A stretch of 64,000 nucleotides of DNA, taken from the NCBI RefSeq assembly GCF_022811725.1, contig NZ_CP094527.1:6882001-6946000 (forward strand), given 5' to 3'. Made by a program: the position numbers and the translations under genes. Of the stretch, positions 8,806 through 16,428 are shown piece after piece; position 1 is the first letter of the stretch; each line of letters begins with the position of its first letter. The stretch is from Mucilaginibacter sp. SMC90 (GTDB lineage Bacteria > Bacteroidota > Bacteroidia > Sphingobacteriales > Sphingobacteriaceae). The notes under the pieces were generated by a model. It did no database searches and had not been told where the DNA came from. It was given only the letters and a program-made list of their open reading frames with translations.

Positions 8806-9720
8806 TTATTTCCCGCTCAAAAAGCCATTCTCTTCCAGCCACGAAGCAGCCCATTCAAACCATTTGCCTTTATTTTTAGAATTGTTCATCCCAAAACCAT
8901 GACCGCCTTCCTGGAAAAGGTGCAACTCGGCTTTTACCTTATTTTTCAAAAGTGCGTCATAAAATAACAGGCTGTTTTGTACTGGTACAACGGTATCGTC
9001 TTCGGCGTGCACTAAAAATGTAGGCGGGGTGTTAGCGGTAACCTGCTTTTCGTTCGAGTAAAGTTCTACCTGCTCTGCAGATGGACTTTTACCTACCAAG
9101 TTCTCCCTTGAGCCAACGTGGGCATATTCGCCAAAAGATATCACGGGGTAGATCAGCATCATAAAATCAGGGCGTACACTGATGTTTTCTTTATCTTCAA
9201 TAACCGGCTTATCAAAATGTGTACCCTCGGTTGAAGCCAGGTGCCCTCCGGCTGAAAAGCCGATAATACCTATTTTCGACGGATTAATATTCCATTCCGC
9301 AGCATTTTTACGCACTGTGTATATAGCCATCTGCGCATCCTGTAACGGGCCAATGGATTTATCAGCCATGATATCGTCACTTGGCAAACGGTATTTCAAC
9401 ACAAATGCTGTTACACCAATGTTGGCAAATGCCTGAGCTACGGCCTTGCCTTCATGATCTGACGCCAGTCCTGAATATCCGCCGCCGGGGCAAACAACAA
9501 TTGCAGCTCCGTTGGCTTTACCTTTTTCGGGCAGATAGGGCGTTAACGTAGGTTCTGTAACCATCGAGATCCAGCTCCTGTTATCAGTTTTTTCAACATA
9601 AGCTGCAGGGGCTTTTTTTGAATTAGGAACACCTTTAGGATAAAGAGGCATTGGCTTTTCCTGTGCATAGCAGGTAAATGTGATAGCGGTCAAGACTAAG
9701 GCAGATAAGATGGATTTCAT
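8806..9720 (-). CDS. Secreted alpha/beta hydrolase, acetyl-esterase-like
   Basis: 304 residues from the ATG at 9720 (MKSILSALVLTAITFTCYAQ, a signal peptide). A longer reading to 9813 is rejected because it would run through a terminator hairpin. Motifs are an oxyanion-type VVCPGGGYSGLA, a nucleophile elbow GFSAGGHLAS, an acid segment HAEDDTVVP and the catalytic histidine in EGGHGFGM. This is the BD-FAE/acetylxylan-esterase-like group often seen in polysaccharide-degrading Bacteroidota. The likely role is periplasmic deacetylation of plant glycans, but no glycoside hydrolase is adjacent. Confidence 0.85.
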   Translation of the reverse strand: MKSILSALVLTAITFTCYAQEKPMPLYPKGVPNSKKAPAAYVEKTDNRSWISMVTEPTLTPYLPEKGKANGAAIVVCPGGGYSGLASDHEGKAVAQAFANIGVTAFVLKYRLPSDDIMADKSIGPLQDAQMAIYTVRKNAAEWNINPSKIGIIGFSAGGHLASTEGTHFDKPVIEDKENISVRPDFMMLIYPVISFGEYAHVGSRENLVGKSPSAEQVELYSNEKQVTANTPPTFLVHAEDDTVVPVQNSLLFYDALLKNKVKAELHLFQEGGHGFGMNNSKNKGKWFEWAASWLEENGFLSGK

Positions 9721-9768
9721 ATTTTTAAAAGGCAAATTGGATCTGTCCAAAATACAATTAATCTCTTG

Positions 9769-9811
9769 AAAACAAAACGGAGTATCAGAAATGATACTCC
9801 GTTTTGTTTTC
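9769..9811. terminator. Strong hairpin after prfB
   Basis: The arms AAAACAAAACGGAGTATC and GATACTCCGTTTTGTTTT flank a 6-base loop, with A and T runs at the two ends. It is suited to terminate prfB transcription (minus strand), and it separates prfB from the esterase gene. Confidence 0.75.
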
Positions 9812-9841
9812 ATTCACAGCGGGCTGCCGCCATTTTTAACG

Positions 9842-9932
9842 TTGTCATCCTGAAGAACGAAGGGTCTTCTTCGCCCTGCAAATTAGTTATGCTTGGTGAA
9901 GAAGATGTTTCGCTATCGCTCAACATGACAAG
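9842..9932. repeat. Dispersed palindrome, GTCATCCTGA family
   Basis: It begins TGTCATCCTGAAGAACGAAG and ends GCTATCGCTCAACATGACA, with inner GTCTTCTTCGCC and GGTGAAGAAGAT facing each other. A second copy of the family is at 52946-53037. It is intergenic and non-coding. Confidence 0.65.
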
Positions 9933-9945
9933 TGTTTTTTATTCC

Positions 9946-11038
9946 TTACGTTTTCGGGCCACCAAATTCCATCAGGTAGGCTTTCAGGAAATCATCCAGA
10001 TCGCCGTCAAGTACCGCTGCAGCATTGGATGTTTCATGATCGGTACGCAGGTCTTTTACCAGTTTGTATGGATGTAAAACATAGTTGCGGATCTGTGAGC
10101 CCCACTCTATCTTCTTTTTGTTGCCTTCAATAGCGTTGGTCAGTTCCATACGTTTGCGCATCTCAATTTCATATAACTGAGATTTAAGCAAGCGGATGGC
10201 ATTATCCTTATTTTGTAATTGTGAGCGTGATTCCTGGTTTTTGATAATAATGCCCGATGGTTTGTGATATAAACGCACAGCAGTTTCCACCTTATTCACG
10301 TTCTGACCACCGGCACCTCCTGAACGGAAGGTTTCAAACTCGATATCGGCCGGGTTTACTTCAATTTCAATAGTATCATCAACTAATGGATAAACATACA
10401 CCGAAGCGAACGAGGTATGCCGCTTAGCATTGGCATCAAACGGTGATACGCGCACCAAACGGTGTACACCATTTTCACCTTTTAAATATCCGTATGCAAA
10501 TTCGCCTTCCAATTGCAGTGTAACGGTTTTTACGCCGGCTACGTCGCCTTCCTGGTAATCTTGCTCGGTTACTTTATAGCCATTCTTTTCGCCCCACATA
10601 ATGTACATACGCATGAGCATACCGGCCCAGTCGCAGCTTTCGGTACCACCGGCACCGGCCGTAATCTGGAGTACAGCATTAAGCTGATCTTCTTCGGCCG
10701 AGAGCATATTTTTAAACTCAAGCTCCTCAACCACTTTTATGGCTGCATTATATTGTTCCTGCATTTCGGCCTCGGTGGCATCACCACCCTGGTAAAATTC
10801 AAAAAGCACACCCGCGTCATCAACAGCAGCTACTACTTTTTGAAAAGCATCTGTCCATACTTTTTTTACTTTGATGGATGCCAATACCTTTTCGGCCTCT
10901 TTAGGATGATCCCAAAAATGCGGACCTATGGTTATTTCCTGTTCTGCCTGCAATAATTCCAGCTTCTTATCAATGTCAAAGATGCCTCCTCAGGGAAGTT
11001 ACTCTATCCCTTAAATCCTGAACTTGTTCTTTAGTCAT
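9946..11038 (-). CDS. prfB: Peptide chain release factor 2, made by programmed +1 frameshift
   Basis: RF2 reads UGA and UAA stop codons. The first 20 codons from the ATG at 11038 (MTKEQVQDLRDRVTSLRRHL) end in an in-frame TGA at 10976-10978. A +1 shift continues as DIDKKLELLQAEQE and gives 363 residues in all (E. coli RF2 has 365). The codon-recognition motif SPF is at about 198-200 and the peptidyl-hydrolysis motif GGQ at about 243-245. Reading only from the TTG at 10953 would lose the N-terminal helix. A -7 element (TATATTTG) sits just 4 bases upstream of the ATG. The next gene upstream is separated by a terminator. Confidence 0.96.
10975..10990 (-). promoter_or_regulatory. prfB: prfB programmed +1 frameshift site
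   Basis: The minus strand reads AGG AGG CAT CTT TGA C. An internal Shine-Dalgarno-like AGGAGG lies just upstream of the slippery CTT and an in-frame TGA followed by C. This is the classic RF2 autoregulatory site: scarce RF2 slows termination at TGA and favours the shift. Confidence 0.95.
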
Positions 11039-11082
11039 GCGGCAAATATATATAATTTGAAAAATTGCTATAAATAAAAAGG

Positions 11083-11112
11083 CCTGCAAATTGTTTAACA
11101 ATCAGCAGGCCC
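11083..11112 (-). terminator. Terminator hairpin after the 145-residue helical protein
   Basis: GGCCTGC and GCAGGCC pair across a loop that itself contains TTGTTTAACAA. On the minus strand a T run follows (complement of AAAAAGG). It lies between the gene ending at 11138 and prfB. Confidence 0.6.
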
Positions 11113-11137
11113 GTTCAATAGGCAGATGAATAGTATG

Positions 11138-11575
11138 TTAGGCAACCATCAGGTTGTTCACAAGCGGGCTCAGATCGGCACGGTTGCCATTAAGTTTTGT
11201 AAGCAGAGTACCCAAAGCAAACTCTTTTGCTTCACCGCTCTTGGTTTCTTTAACCAACTCGCTCATCACGGTTGGGATCAAAGCCTTTGCAGCAGCCAAA
11301 GCGCTGGCCGGATCGATACTATAAAAATTATTAAGCTTACTGGCAAAACTATTGGTAATGCTTGATACTAATGAATTGTTGTAACTACCCGAAAACTGAA
11401 AGTACTTAATAAGTTCCTTTACCTTGCCGCTTTCAAGCTGGCCTTTCAACACTTCAATGATAGAACTTGAAGCTTCATTGATCACTGCTTCATGATGTTT
11501 AGCAGGGATCACCGGGTTGTTGATAACAGCCGTCCCGGCGTTATCTTTTACAAGCAAAAACAGTTTTTCAAACAT
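11138..11575 (-). CDS. Small helical protein, unknown function
   Basis: 145 residues from the ATG at 11575 (MFEKLFLLVKDNAG); the upstream alternative adds 17 residues of non-conserved character. It is predicted to be mostly alpha-helical and lacks a signal peptide and membrane segments. NPVIPAKHHEAVINEASSSI and the C-terminal GTLLTKLNGNRADLSPLVNN look like DUF937/YidB-type bacterial proteins, but I cannot confirm this. It is monocistronic, followed by its own terminator. Confidence 0.7.
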   Translation of the reverse strand: MFEKLFLLVKDNAGTAVINNPVIPAKHHEAVINEASSSIIEVLKGQLESGKVKELIKYFQFSGSYNNSLVSSITNSFASKLNNFYSIDPASALAAAKALIPTVMSELVKETKSGEAKEFALGTLLTKLNGNRADLSPLVNNLMVA

Positions 11576-11828
11576 AGTAATACGTGCTTTTAAAGTAAAT
11601 TTACAAAATGATGATAAATACCTCATTTGATTACCATCGACACAAATATATCAAATAAAAATTTTAAACTTCAAAATATTTTTGTAATTCTTTTGTAATT
11701 CTCATAATTTTTAGGTGTAAACTAAACACTATGCCAGCCGTGTTTAATTAACACTAAGACAGACAATTATTTTATTTAACAGCCACCTTACAATTAACTT
11801 TTTACTTTTGTTAAAAAACAACACAATT

Positions 11829-13475
11829 ATGCTGCCAACTACCGATTTTACAACAACCCAGGCTTACAAATACCTTACAGATCATTACATTGATATTGTA
11901 TCAAAAAGCCTTAAGGAAATGTTTGATGCTGATGACCAGCGCTTTAATAAATTCTCGATCCAGTTTGAGGATATCCTGCTTGATTATTCAAAGAACCGTA
12001 TCGATGATGAAACCATCGCTTTATTGATACAACTGGCCAAAGAATGTTCACTAAAAGAGGCAATAGACGCCATGTACTCCGGCGAAAAAATCAACGTTAC
12101 AGAAGGGCGGCCGGTACTGCACATCGCATTACGTAACCGCAGCAACACTCCTATTTATGTTGATGGCAAAGATGTTATGCCCGATGTAAATAAAGTGCTT
12201 GACCAGATGAAAACTTTCAGCGAAGCTATCATTTCGGGCGAGTGGAAAGGCTACACCGGCAAAGCTATTACCGATGTGGTTAATATTGGCATTGGCGGCT
12301 CAGACCTTGGCCCGGTAATGGTTACCGAAGCATTAAAAGCATACAAAAATCATTTGAACCTCCACTTTGTAAGTAATGTGGATGGCACACATATAGTTGA
12401 GACCCTGAAAGCGGTTGATCCTGAAACTACCCTGTTCCTGGTAGCTTCAAAAACTTTCACTACCCAGGAAACTATGGGCAACGCTCACAGTGCCCGCGAC
12501 TGGTTCCTGGCCAGCGGTGCTACCGAAGCTGATGTGGCTAAGCATTTCGCAGCCCTTTCAACCAATGCAGCAGCTGTTGAAAAATTTGGTATCGACACCA
12601 AAAACATGTTTGAGTTTTGGGATTGGGTAGGCGGCCGTTACTCTTTATGGAGCGCTATCGGCTTATCTATCGCCCTAAGCATAGGCTTTGAAAACTTTGC
12701 CGACCTGCTTGCCGGTGCCCACGCTACCGATAACCATTTCAAATCTGCCGAGTTTGATCAAAACATCCCGGTTATTATGGGTTTGATCGGTATCTGGTAT
12801 AATAACTTCTTTGAGGCCGAAACCAATGTTATTTTGCCTTACGATCAATACCTGCACCGTTTCTCGGCCTATTTCCAACAGGGCGATATGGAAAGTAATG
12901 GTAAACATGTTGACCGTAATGGTAAAGATGTTGACTACTCAACCGGTCCGATCATTTGGGGCGAACCCGGCACAAACGGTCAGCATGCTTTTTACCAATT
13001 GATTCACCAGGGTACTAAACTGATCCCTGCCGACTTCATTGCCCCGGCACAATCACACAATCCGCTTGGTGAGCACCACAACATGCTGCTGTCAAACTTC
13101 TTTGCACAAACCGAAGCTTTAATGAACGGTAAAACCGAAGAGGTGGTTGTTGAAGAGCTTAAAGCTGCTGGAAAATCAGACGAAGAGATTGCTAAAATTG
13201 CTCCGTTCAAAGTATTTGAAGGCAACCGTCCAACAAACTCATTCCTGATTAAAAAGATTACTCCATATACTTTAGGCGCACTGATAGCTGCATATGAGCA
13301 CAAGATCTTTACCCAGGGCATTATCTGGAACATCTACAGCTTTGACCAATGGGGTGTTGAGCTTGGCAAGCAACTTGCCGGCAAAATCCTTCCTGAGTTA
13401 AAAGATAACGCTGAGATCAGCAGCCATGATTCATCAACCAATGGCTTGATCAATCAGTATAAAGCGTGGAGGTAA
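11829..13475 (+). CDS. pgi: Glucose-6-phosphate isomerase
   Basis: 548 residues from the ATG at 11829 (MLPTTDFTTTQAYKYL), nearly the same length as E. coli Pgi; the TTG at 11808 is less likely. It interconverts glucose 6-phosphate and fructose 6-phosphate in the cytoplasm. Family segments include IGIGGSDLGP, the signature GGRYSLWSAIGLSIAL, GEPGTNGQHAFYQL and the C-terminal SFDQWGVELGKQLA. A -7-like TACTTTTG is at 11803-11810. It is monocistronic and ends before a strong terminator. Confidence 0.97.
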   Translation: MLPTTDFTTTQAYKYLTDHYIDIVSKSLKEMFDADDQRFNKFSIQFEDILLDYSKNRIDDETIALLIQLAKECSLKEAIDAMYSGEKINVTEGRPVLHIALRNRSNTPIYVDGKDVMPDVNKVLDQMKTFSEAIISGEWKGYTGKAITDVVNIGIGGSDLGPVMVTEALKAYKNHLNLHFVSNVDGTHIVETLKAVDPETTLFLVASKTFTTQETMGNAHSARDWFLASGATEADVAKHFAALSTNAAAVEKFGIDTKNMFEFWDWVGGRYSLWSAIGLSIALSIGFENFADLLAGAHATDNHFKSAEFDQNIPVIMGLIGIWYNNFFEAETNVILPYDQYLHRFSAYFQQGDMESNGKHVDRNGKDVDYSTGPIIWGEPGTNGQHAFYQLIHQGTKLIPADFIAPAQSHNPLGEHHNMLLSNFFAQTEALMNGKTEEVVVEELKAAGKSDEEIAKIAPFKVFEGNRPTNSFLIKKITPYTLGALIAAYEHKIFTQGIIWNIYSFDQWGVELGKQLAGKILPELKDNAEISSHDSSTNGLINQYKAWR

Positions 13476-13519
13476 GCCCCCCAGCCCCCTGAAGGGGGAG
13501 TTTTATAATCTTAAACGCG

Positions 13520-13544
13520 AAACGCCCGGAAAATCCGGGCGTTT
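13520..13544. terminator. Bidirectional terminator between pgi and the DUF805 gene
   Basis: AAACGCCCGGA and TCCGGGCGTTT form an 11-base stem over an AAA loop, followed by a T-rich stretch. It sits between two convergent genes. Confidence 0.8.
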
Positions 13545-13588
13545 GTTGTTTTTATCTCTGCCGCGGGCTTCCAGCCCATGGTTAATCA

Positions 13589-13984
13589 TCATTCTTTTGT
13601 TTCTGAAAAACCTTCTGTTGATTGATTTTGTGGTGATGGAAAAGGACTTTGATAATCGGCCGAATCAAATGGTGCGTTCACACCTTTAGGATTGTCGCCA
13701 TATTGATTTTCACCAGCTTGGCCCTCTGCAAACAAAAGTACAAAAACATAAAACGGTATGATCTGGAACCAACCGCTCTTTCCTAAGTCATGGCAACGCT
13801 TAGCCCCTTGCGACCATAAAAACCAAAGTAACGGAACCATCCCCAAAACTCCAGCTCCCGCTATTCCGGTTCCAGATTTCATGATGCCGAGCACAACGAC
13901 ATAACAAATAACGTAAATAATAAAGCTGATGCCATATTCCGTTCTGCGGATGCGGCCTTCGAAAGAAAATAAATTCCGGAACAT
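13589..13984 (-). CDS. DUF805 family membrane protein
   Basis: 131 residues. The N-terminus FSFEGRIRRTEYGISF and the segment GAKRCHDLGKSGWFQIIPFY are the hallmark of DUF805 proteins, with three membrane helices (about 20-36, 42-60, 77-92). The C-terminal 30 residues are polar and rich in Q, S and P. The family's function is unknown; membership is sure, role unknown. Confidence 0.88.
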   Translation of the reverse strand: MFRNLFSFEGRIRRTEYGISFIIYVICYVVVLGIMKSGTGIAGAGVLGMVPLLWFLWSQGAKRCHDLGKSGWFQIIPFYVFVLLFAEGQAGENQYGDNPKGVNAPFDSADYQSPFPSPQNQSTEGFSETKE

Positions 13985-14451
13985 GATTTAAATGATTAGG
14001 TTAGGAATAAATTAATTGCTTAAAGATATTATTTAGATATAAAATGAAAGAACTTATCATGCAGATTTTTTTGACGCAGATTTCGGCTAAAGCCAATTAT
14101 TTGATGTGCTATTATTCCATTGGTTAAAACCAACGGCAATGAATTTTAATTGCCTATTTATTAGCGCGCCATCAAACCATGGCAAAAGAAACTAAATAAT
14201 GGGCGGCGGCTTTTGCTATTGAACAAATTTCCTATTTTACCGTTGGGTTTAACCAACGGATGAGATTAACTACAACACAATAATTTCAGCCCCAATAAGC
14301 CATTTATAGGACATGCCTACAGCACACAACAATACACTATCTTCCTTTTCATTGCCGTTGGTTTTAACCAACGGACAAAATAACCAGCAACGCCTTGGCT
14401 TTAGCCTAAATAAACTATACCTTTAGGACAAGCCACTATTAACCATAAACC
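13985..14451. other. Intergenic region filled with REP palindromes
   Basis: No gene was found. The region carries the REP-like palindromes listed separately and the start region of the downstream transposase. Confidence 0.7.
14084..14411. repeat. REP-like palindrome cluster beside the transposase
   Basis: Three copies of one palindrome occur: CCATTGGTTAAAACCAACGG (about 14117-14136), CCGTTGGGTTTAACCAACGG (14240-14259) and CCGTTGGTTTTAACCAACGG (14355-14374). The cluster is bounded by an inverted pair, CGGCTAAAGCCAA near 14087 and TTGGCTTTAGCC near 14395. Copies are spaced about 115-120 bases apart and lie immediately upstream of the REP-associated transposase, so they are its likely substrates. 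Confidence 0.8.
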
Positions 14452-14886
14452 ATTTCATTTGTAAAAATCTGGATTCATTTAGTATTTGCAACTAAGGGCA
14501 GGCAGCCGTTACTTACGCAAAATGTAAGGTACCAGGTACACAAACACATCATGGAAAATTGTAAAGATAAAGGGATCTTTTTACAAGCTATTAATGGCTA
14601 TACTGATCACATTCACTGTCTTATTTCTTTAGGAAAAGATCAAAACATCGCAAAGATTAGTCAATTAATCAAAGGCGAGTCCTCTATCTGGATAAATAAA
14701 AACCAGCTGATCGATCAGCAATTCAACTGGCAGGATGATTATTTTGCGGTATCGGTAAGTGAATCACAGGTATCAGCGGTTATAAATTATATAAACAACC
14801 AGGAAAATCATCATCAAAAGAAATCATTTAACGACGAAGTTGAAGAGTTTATGAACAAGTACGGCTGGCAGTTGATTAACAATTAA
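14452..14886 (+). CDS. REP-associated tyrosine transposase (IS200-like Y1), apparent ATT start
   Basis: The reading frame gives 144 residues if counted from ATT at 14452. It begins (M/I)SFVKIWIHLVFATKGRQP, which matches the normal N-terminus of this family. The HUH motif is YTDHIHCLI, and the catalytic tyrosine lies in INYINNQENHHQKK. The C-terminal EEFMNKYGWQL is also family-typical. A TAA at 14446 precedes the frame, and the first canonical start is the ATG at 14551, which would delete the first beta-strand. So either ATT is used or the original ATG has mutated and the gene is dying. A cluster of REP palindromes precedes it. Confidence 0.85.
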   Translation: MSFVKIWIHLVFATKGRQPLLTQNVRYQVHKHIMENCKDKGIFLQAINGYTDHIHCLISLGKDQNIAKISQLIKGESSIWINKNQLIDQQFNWQDDYFAVSVSESQVSAVINYINNQENHHQKKSFNDEVEEFMNKYGWQLINN

Positions 14887-14921
14887 ACAGTAATGGCCCG
14901 GAAATTCCGGGCCATTACTGT
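14887..14921. terminator. Near-perfect palindrome after the transposase
   Basis: ACAGTAATGGCCCGGAA and TTCCGGGCCATTACTGT are 17-base perfect arms around a single A, directly after the stop codon. It can terminate transcription from both sides (transposase and glutaminyl cyclase genes converge here), though the T tail is short. Confidence 0.7.
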
Positions 14922-14977
14922 TTACAATATATTCCTTGGAAAAATCGTTCCCTCTTCAGGGAGTTAGAAGGCCGGGC

Positions 14978-16054
14978 TTAAGGAACCGGTACAAACTTAA
15001 CCTGATACAAATGAGGCCACTTTTTGCCGGTAACAAACAGGCGCTGACCTTTTGCATCCCAGGCTATCCCGTTCAATACATTATTATCCCAGTCCCTGTC
15101 TTTCGGACGGCTGGCTACCGGATAGATCTCCTTCATATCAATCACCTGCTCAACCGCTCCGGTTTTAGGATTGATCACCAGTATATTATCTGTCTGATAA
15201 ACATTGGCGTATATTTTACCATTAATATATTCCAGTTCGTTTATCGAATCTATCTGTTGCTTATCGTCACATACATCAACGTGTCCTATCGGGTGGTAGT
15301 TGTTCTTATCCAGGAACCAAAGACGATTGGTACTGTCATCCATGTACAACTTATTACCGTCAAAGCACATCCCCCAGCCTTCAGGGCCAACATTGTTGGT
15401 GAAGTTGTTAAGTAGCTTCAAGGTATTTTTATCGTAAACAAAACCTACTTTTTCTCTATAAGTAAGTTGTATTACTTTATCGCCAACAACCGAAAGACCT
15501 TCGCCAAAGTATTGCGTGTCCAGTTTGGTTTCCTGTAATACCTTACCTGTATTTAAATCAACCTTACGGATGGACGAATGTCCTTTTTCGCCAAGGCTTT
15601 CATATAAAACGCCATCAGTATATTGTAAACCTTCGGTATAGGCAGCGGTATCATGCGGAAAAACCTTCTCTACTTTATAAGTATACCTGGCCGGGGCTTT
15701 TGCAGCCAGTAAAAGGATGTTTGTTGTTACCTCATTGCTTTTACCGGCTTCGTACACTTTGGCCGTAATCATCCTGATGCCTAAACCAATAGTATCAGTT
15801 TTAAGGCTGATGCCGGCAGTATCTTTACTCGAAGCGATCTTTGTTGAATCAAGCAGATAAACTACCGAATCAACTTTGCTGCCTGCGGGGTAGCCTACTT
15901 TAATATCAATTTTATCACCGGCTTTGTAGTTAGCACCGGCATCGGGGGTTATGGTATAGTCTGTAGCCGAGCTATCAGGTTTATGTTTACAGCTGCAGCC
16001 CAGGGCCGTTAGGGCAAGGGCAGCAAAAAATAGCTTTAGTTTATTATTATTCAT
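14978..16054 (-). CDS. Glutaminyl-peptide cyclotransferase, lipoprotein
   Basis: 358 residues from the ATG at 16054 (MNNNKLKLFFAALALTALGC); an extended start at 16078 is less likely. A lipobox LTALGC suggests a lipid-anchored periplasmic protein. An N-terminal beta domain (about 30-130) precedes a beta-propeller glutaminyl cyclase domain (Glu_cyclase_2) with TEGLQYTDGVLYESLG, GEGLSVVGDKVIQLTY, GMCFDGNKLYMDDST, INELEYINGKIYANV and NGIAWD. The enzyme cyclises N-terminal glutamine to pyroglutamate. In Bacteroidota this often follows signal-peptide cleavage, since a Q right after the cleavage site is common. It follows yraN by 5 bases. Confidence 0.9.
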   Translation of the reverse strand: MNNNKLKLFFAALALTALGCSCKHKPDSSATDYTITPDAGANYKAGDKIDIKVGYPAGSKVDSVVYLLDSTKIASSKDTAGISLKTDTIGLGIRMITAKVYEAGKSNEVTTNILLLAAKAPARYTYKVEKVFPHDTAAYTEGLQYTDGVLYESLGEKGHSSIRKVDLNTGKVLQETKLDTQYFGEGLSVVGDKVIQLTYREKVGFVYDKNTLKLLNNFTNNVGPEGWGMCFDGNKLYMDDSTNRLWFLDKNNYHPIGHVDVCDDKQQIDSINELEYINGKIYANVYQTDNILVINPKTGAVEQVIDMKEIYPVASRPKDRDWDNNVLNGIAWDAKGQRLFVTGKKWPHLYQVKFVPVP

Positions 16055-16059
16055 AAGTG

Positions 16060-16428
16060 TTATGTGGCCGAAGGCCAAAACGCATCTTCTATATGGTTTA
16101 GTATATAATTTCCGCCGCGGTCAAACAAAATGGCTATGATATCAAACCGCACTTCGCCCTGGTGGTTCATGAGGTAAATATATTCATCAGCAGCTTCGGC
16201 CAGGAGTTTTTGTTTACGGTTATCAACAAAGTCTTCCGGTTCGCCAAAGCCATTGCCCGTGCGGGTTTTTACTTCGGTAAATATAATAACCTTGTCTTTA
16301 TAAGCAATAATATCTATTTCGGCTTTTCCAAAAGTCCAGTTTTCATCAAGGATCTCGTAGCCTGCTTTTTCGAGGTGGGTTTTGGCTAATGCTTCGCCGG
16401 TACGGCCAAGTTCAAGATGCTGCGCCAT
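16060..16428 (-). CDS. YraN family protein (UPF0102, endonuclease-like fold)
   Basis: 122 residues. The start LGRTGEALAKTHLEKAGYEILDEN is interrupted after 20 residues by the standard W-x-F-GKAEIDIIAYK, and EVKTRTGNGFGEPEDFV completes the restriction-endonuclease-like core (the E...D...ExK pattern). The family is widely conserved and has been suggested to act in DNA processing, but its role is not settled. The start overlaps the dnaG stop by one base, so the two are co-transcribed. Confidence 0.92.
   Translation of the reverse strand: MAQHLELGRTGEALAKTHLEKAGYEILDENWTFGKAEIDIIAYKDKVIIFTEVKTRTGNGFGEPEDFVDNRKQKLLAEAADEYIYLMNHQGEVRFDIIAILFDRGGNYILNHIEDAFWPSAT

Noticed and set aside
9721..9813. 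Upstream extension of the esterase gene
   Set aside because: Would include a terminator hairpin and lose the signal peptide position.
10513..10956. Long open frame on the plus strand, 147 codons
   Set aside because: Antisense to prfB; composition is not protein-like and prfB is certain.
14936..15415. Open frame of 159 codons on the plus strand
   Set aside because: Antisense to the glutaminyl cyclase, which has clear family motifs.
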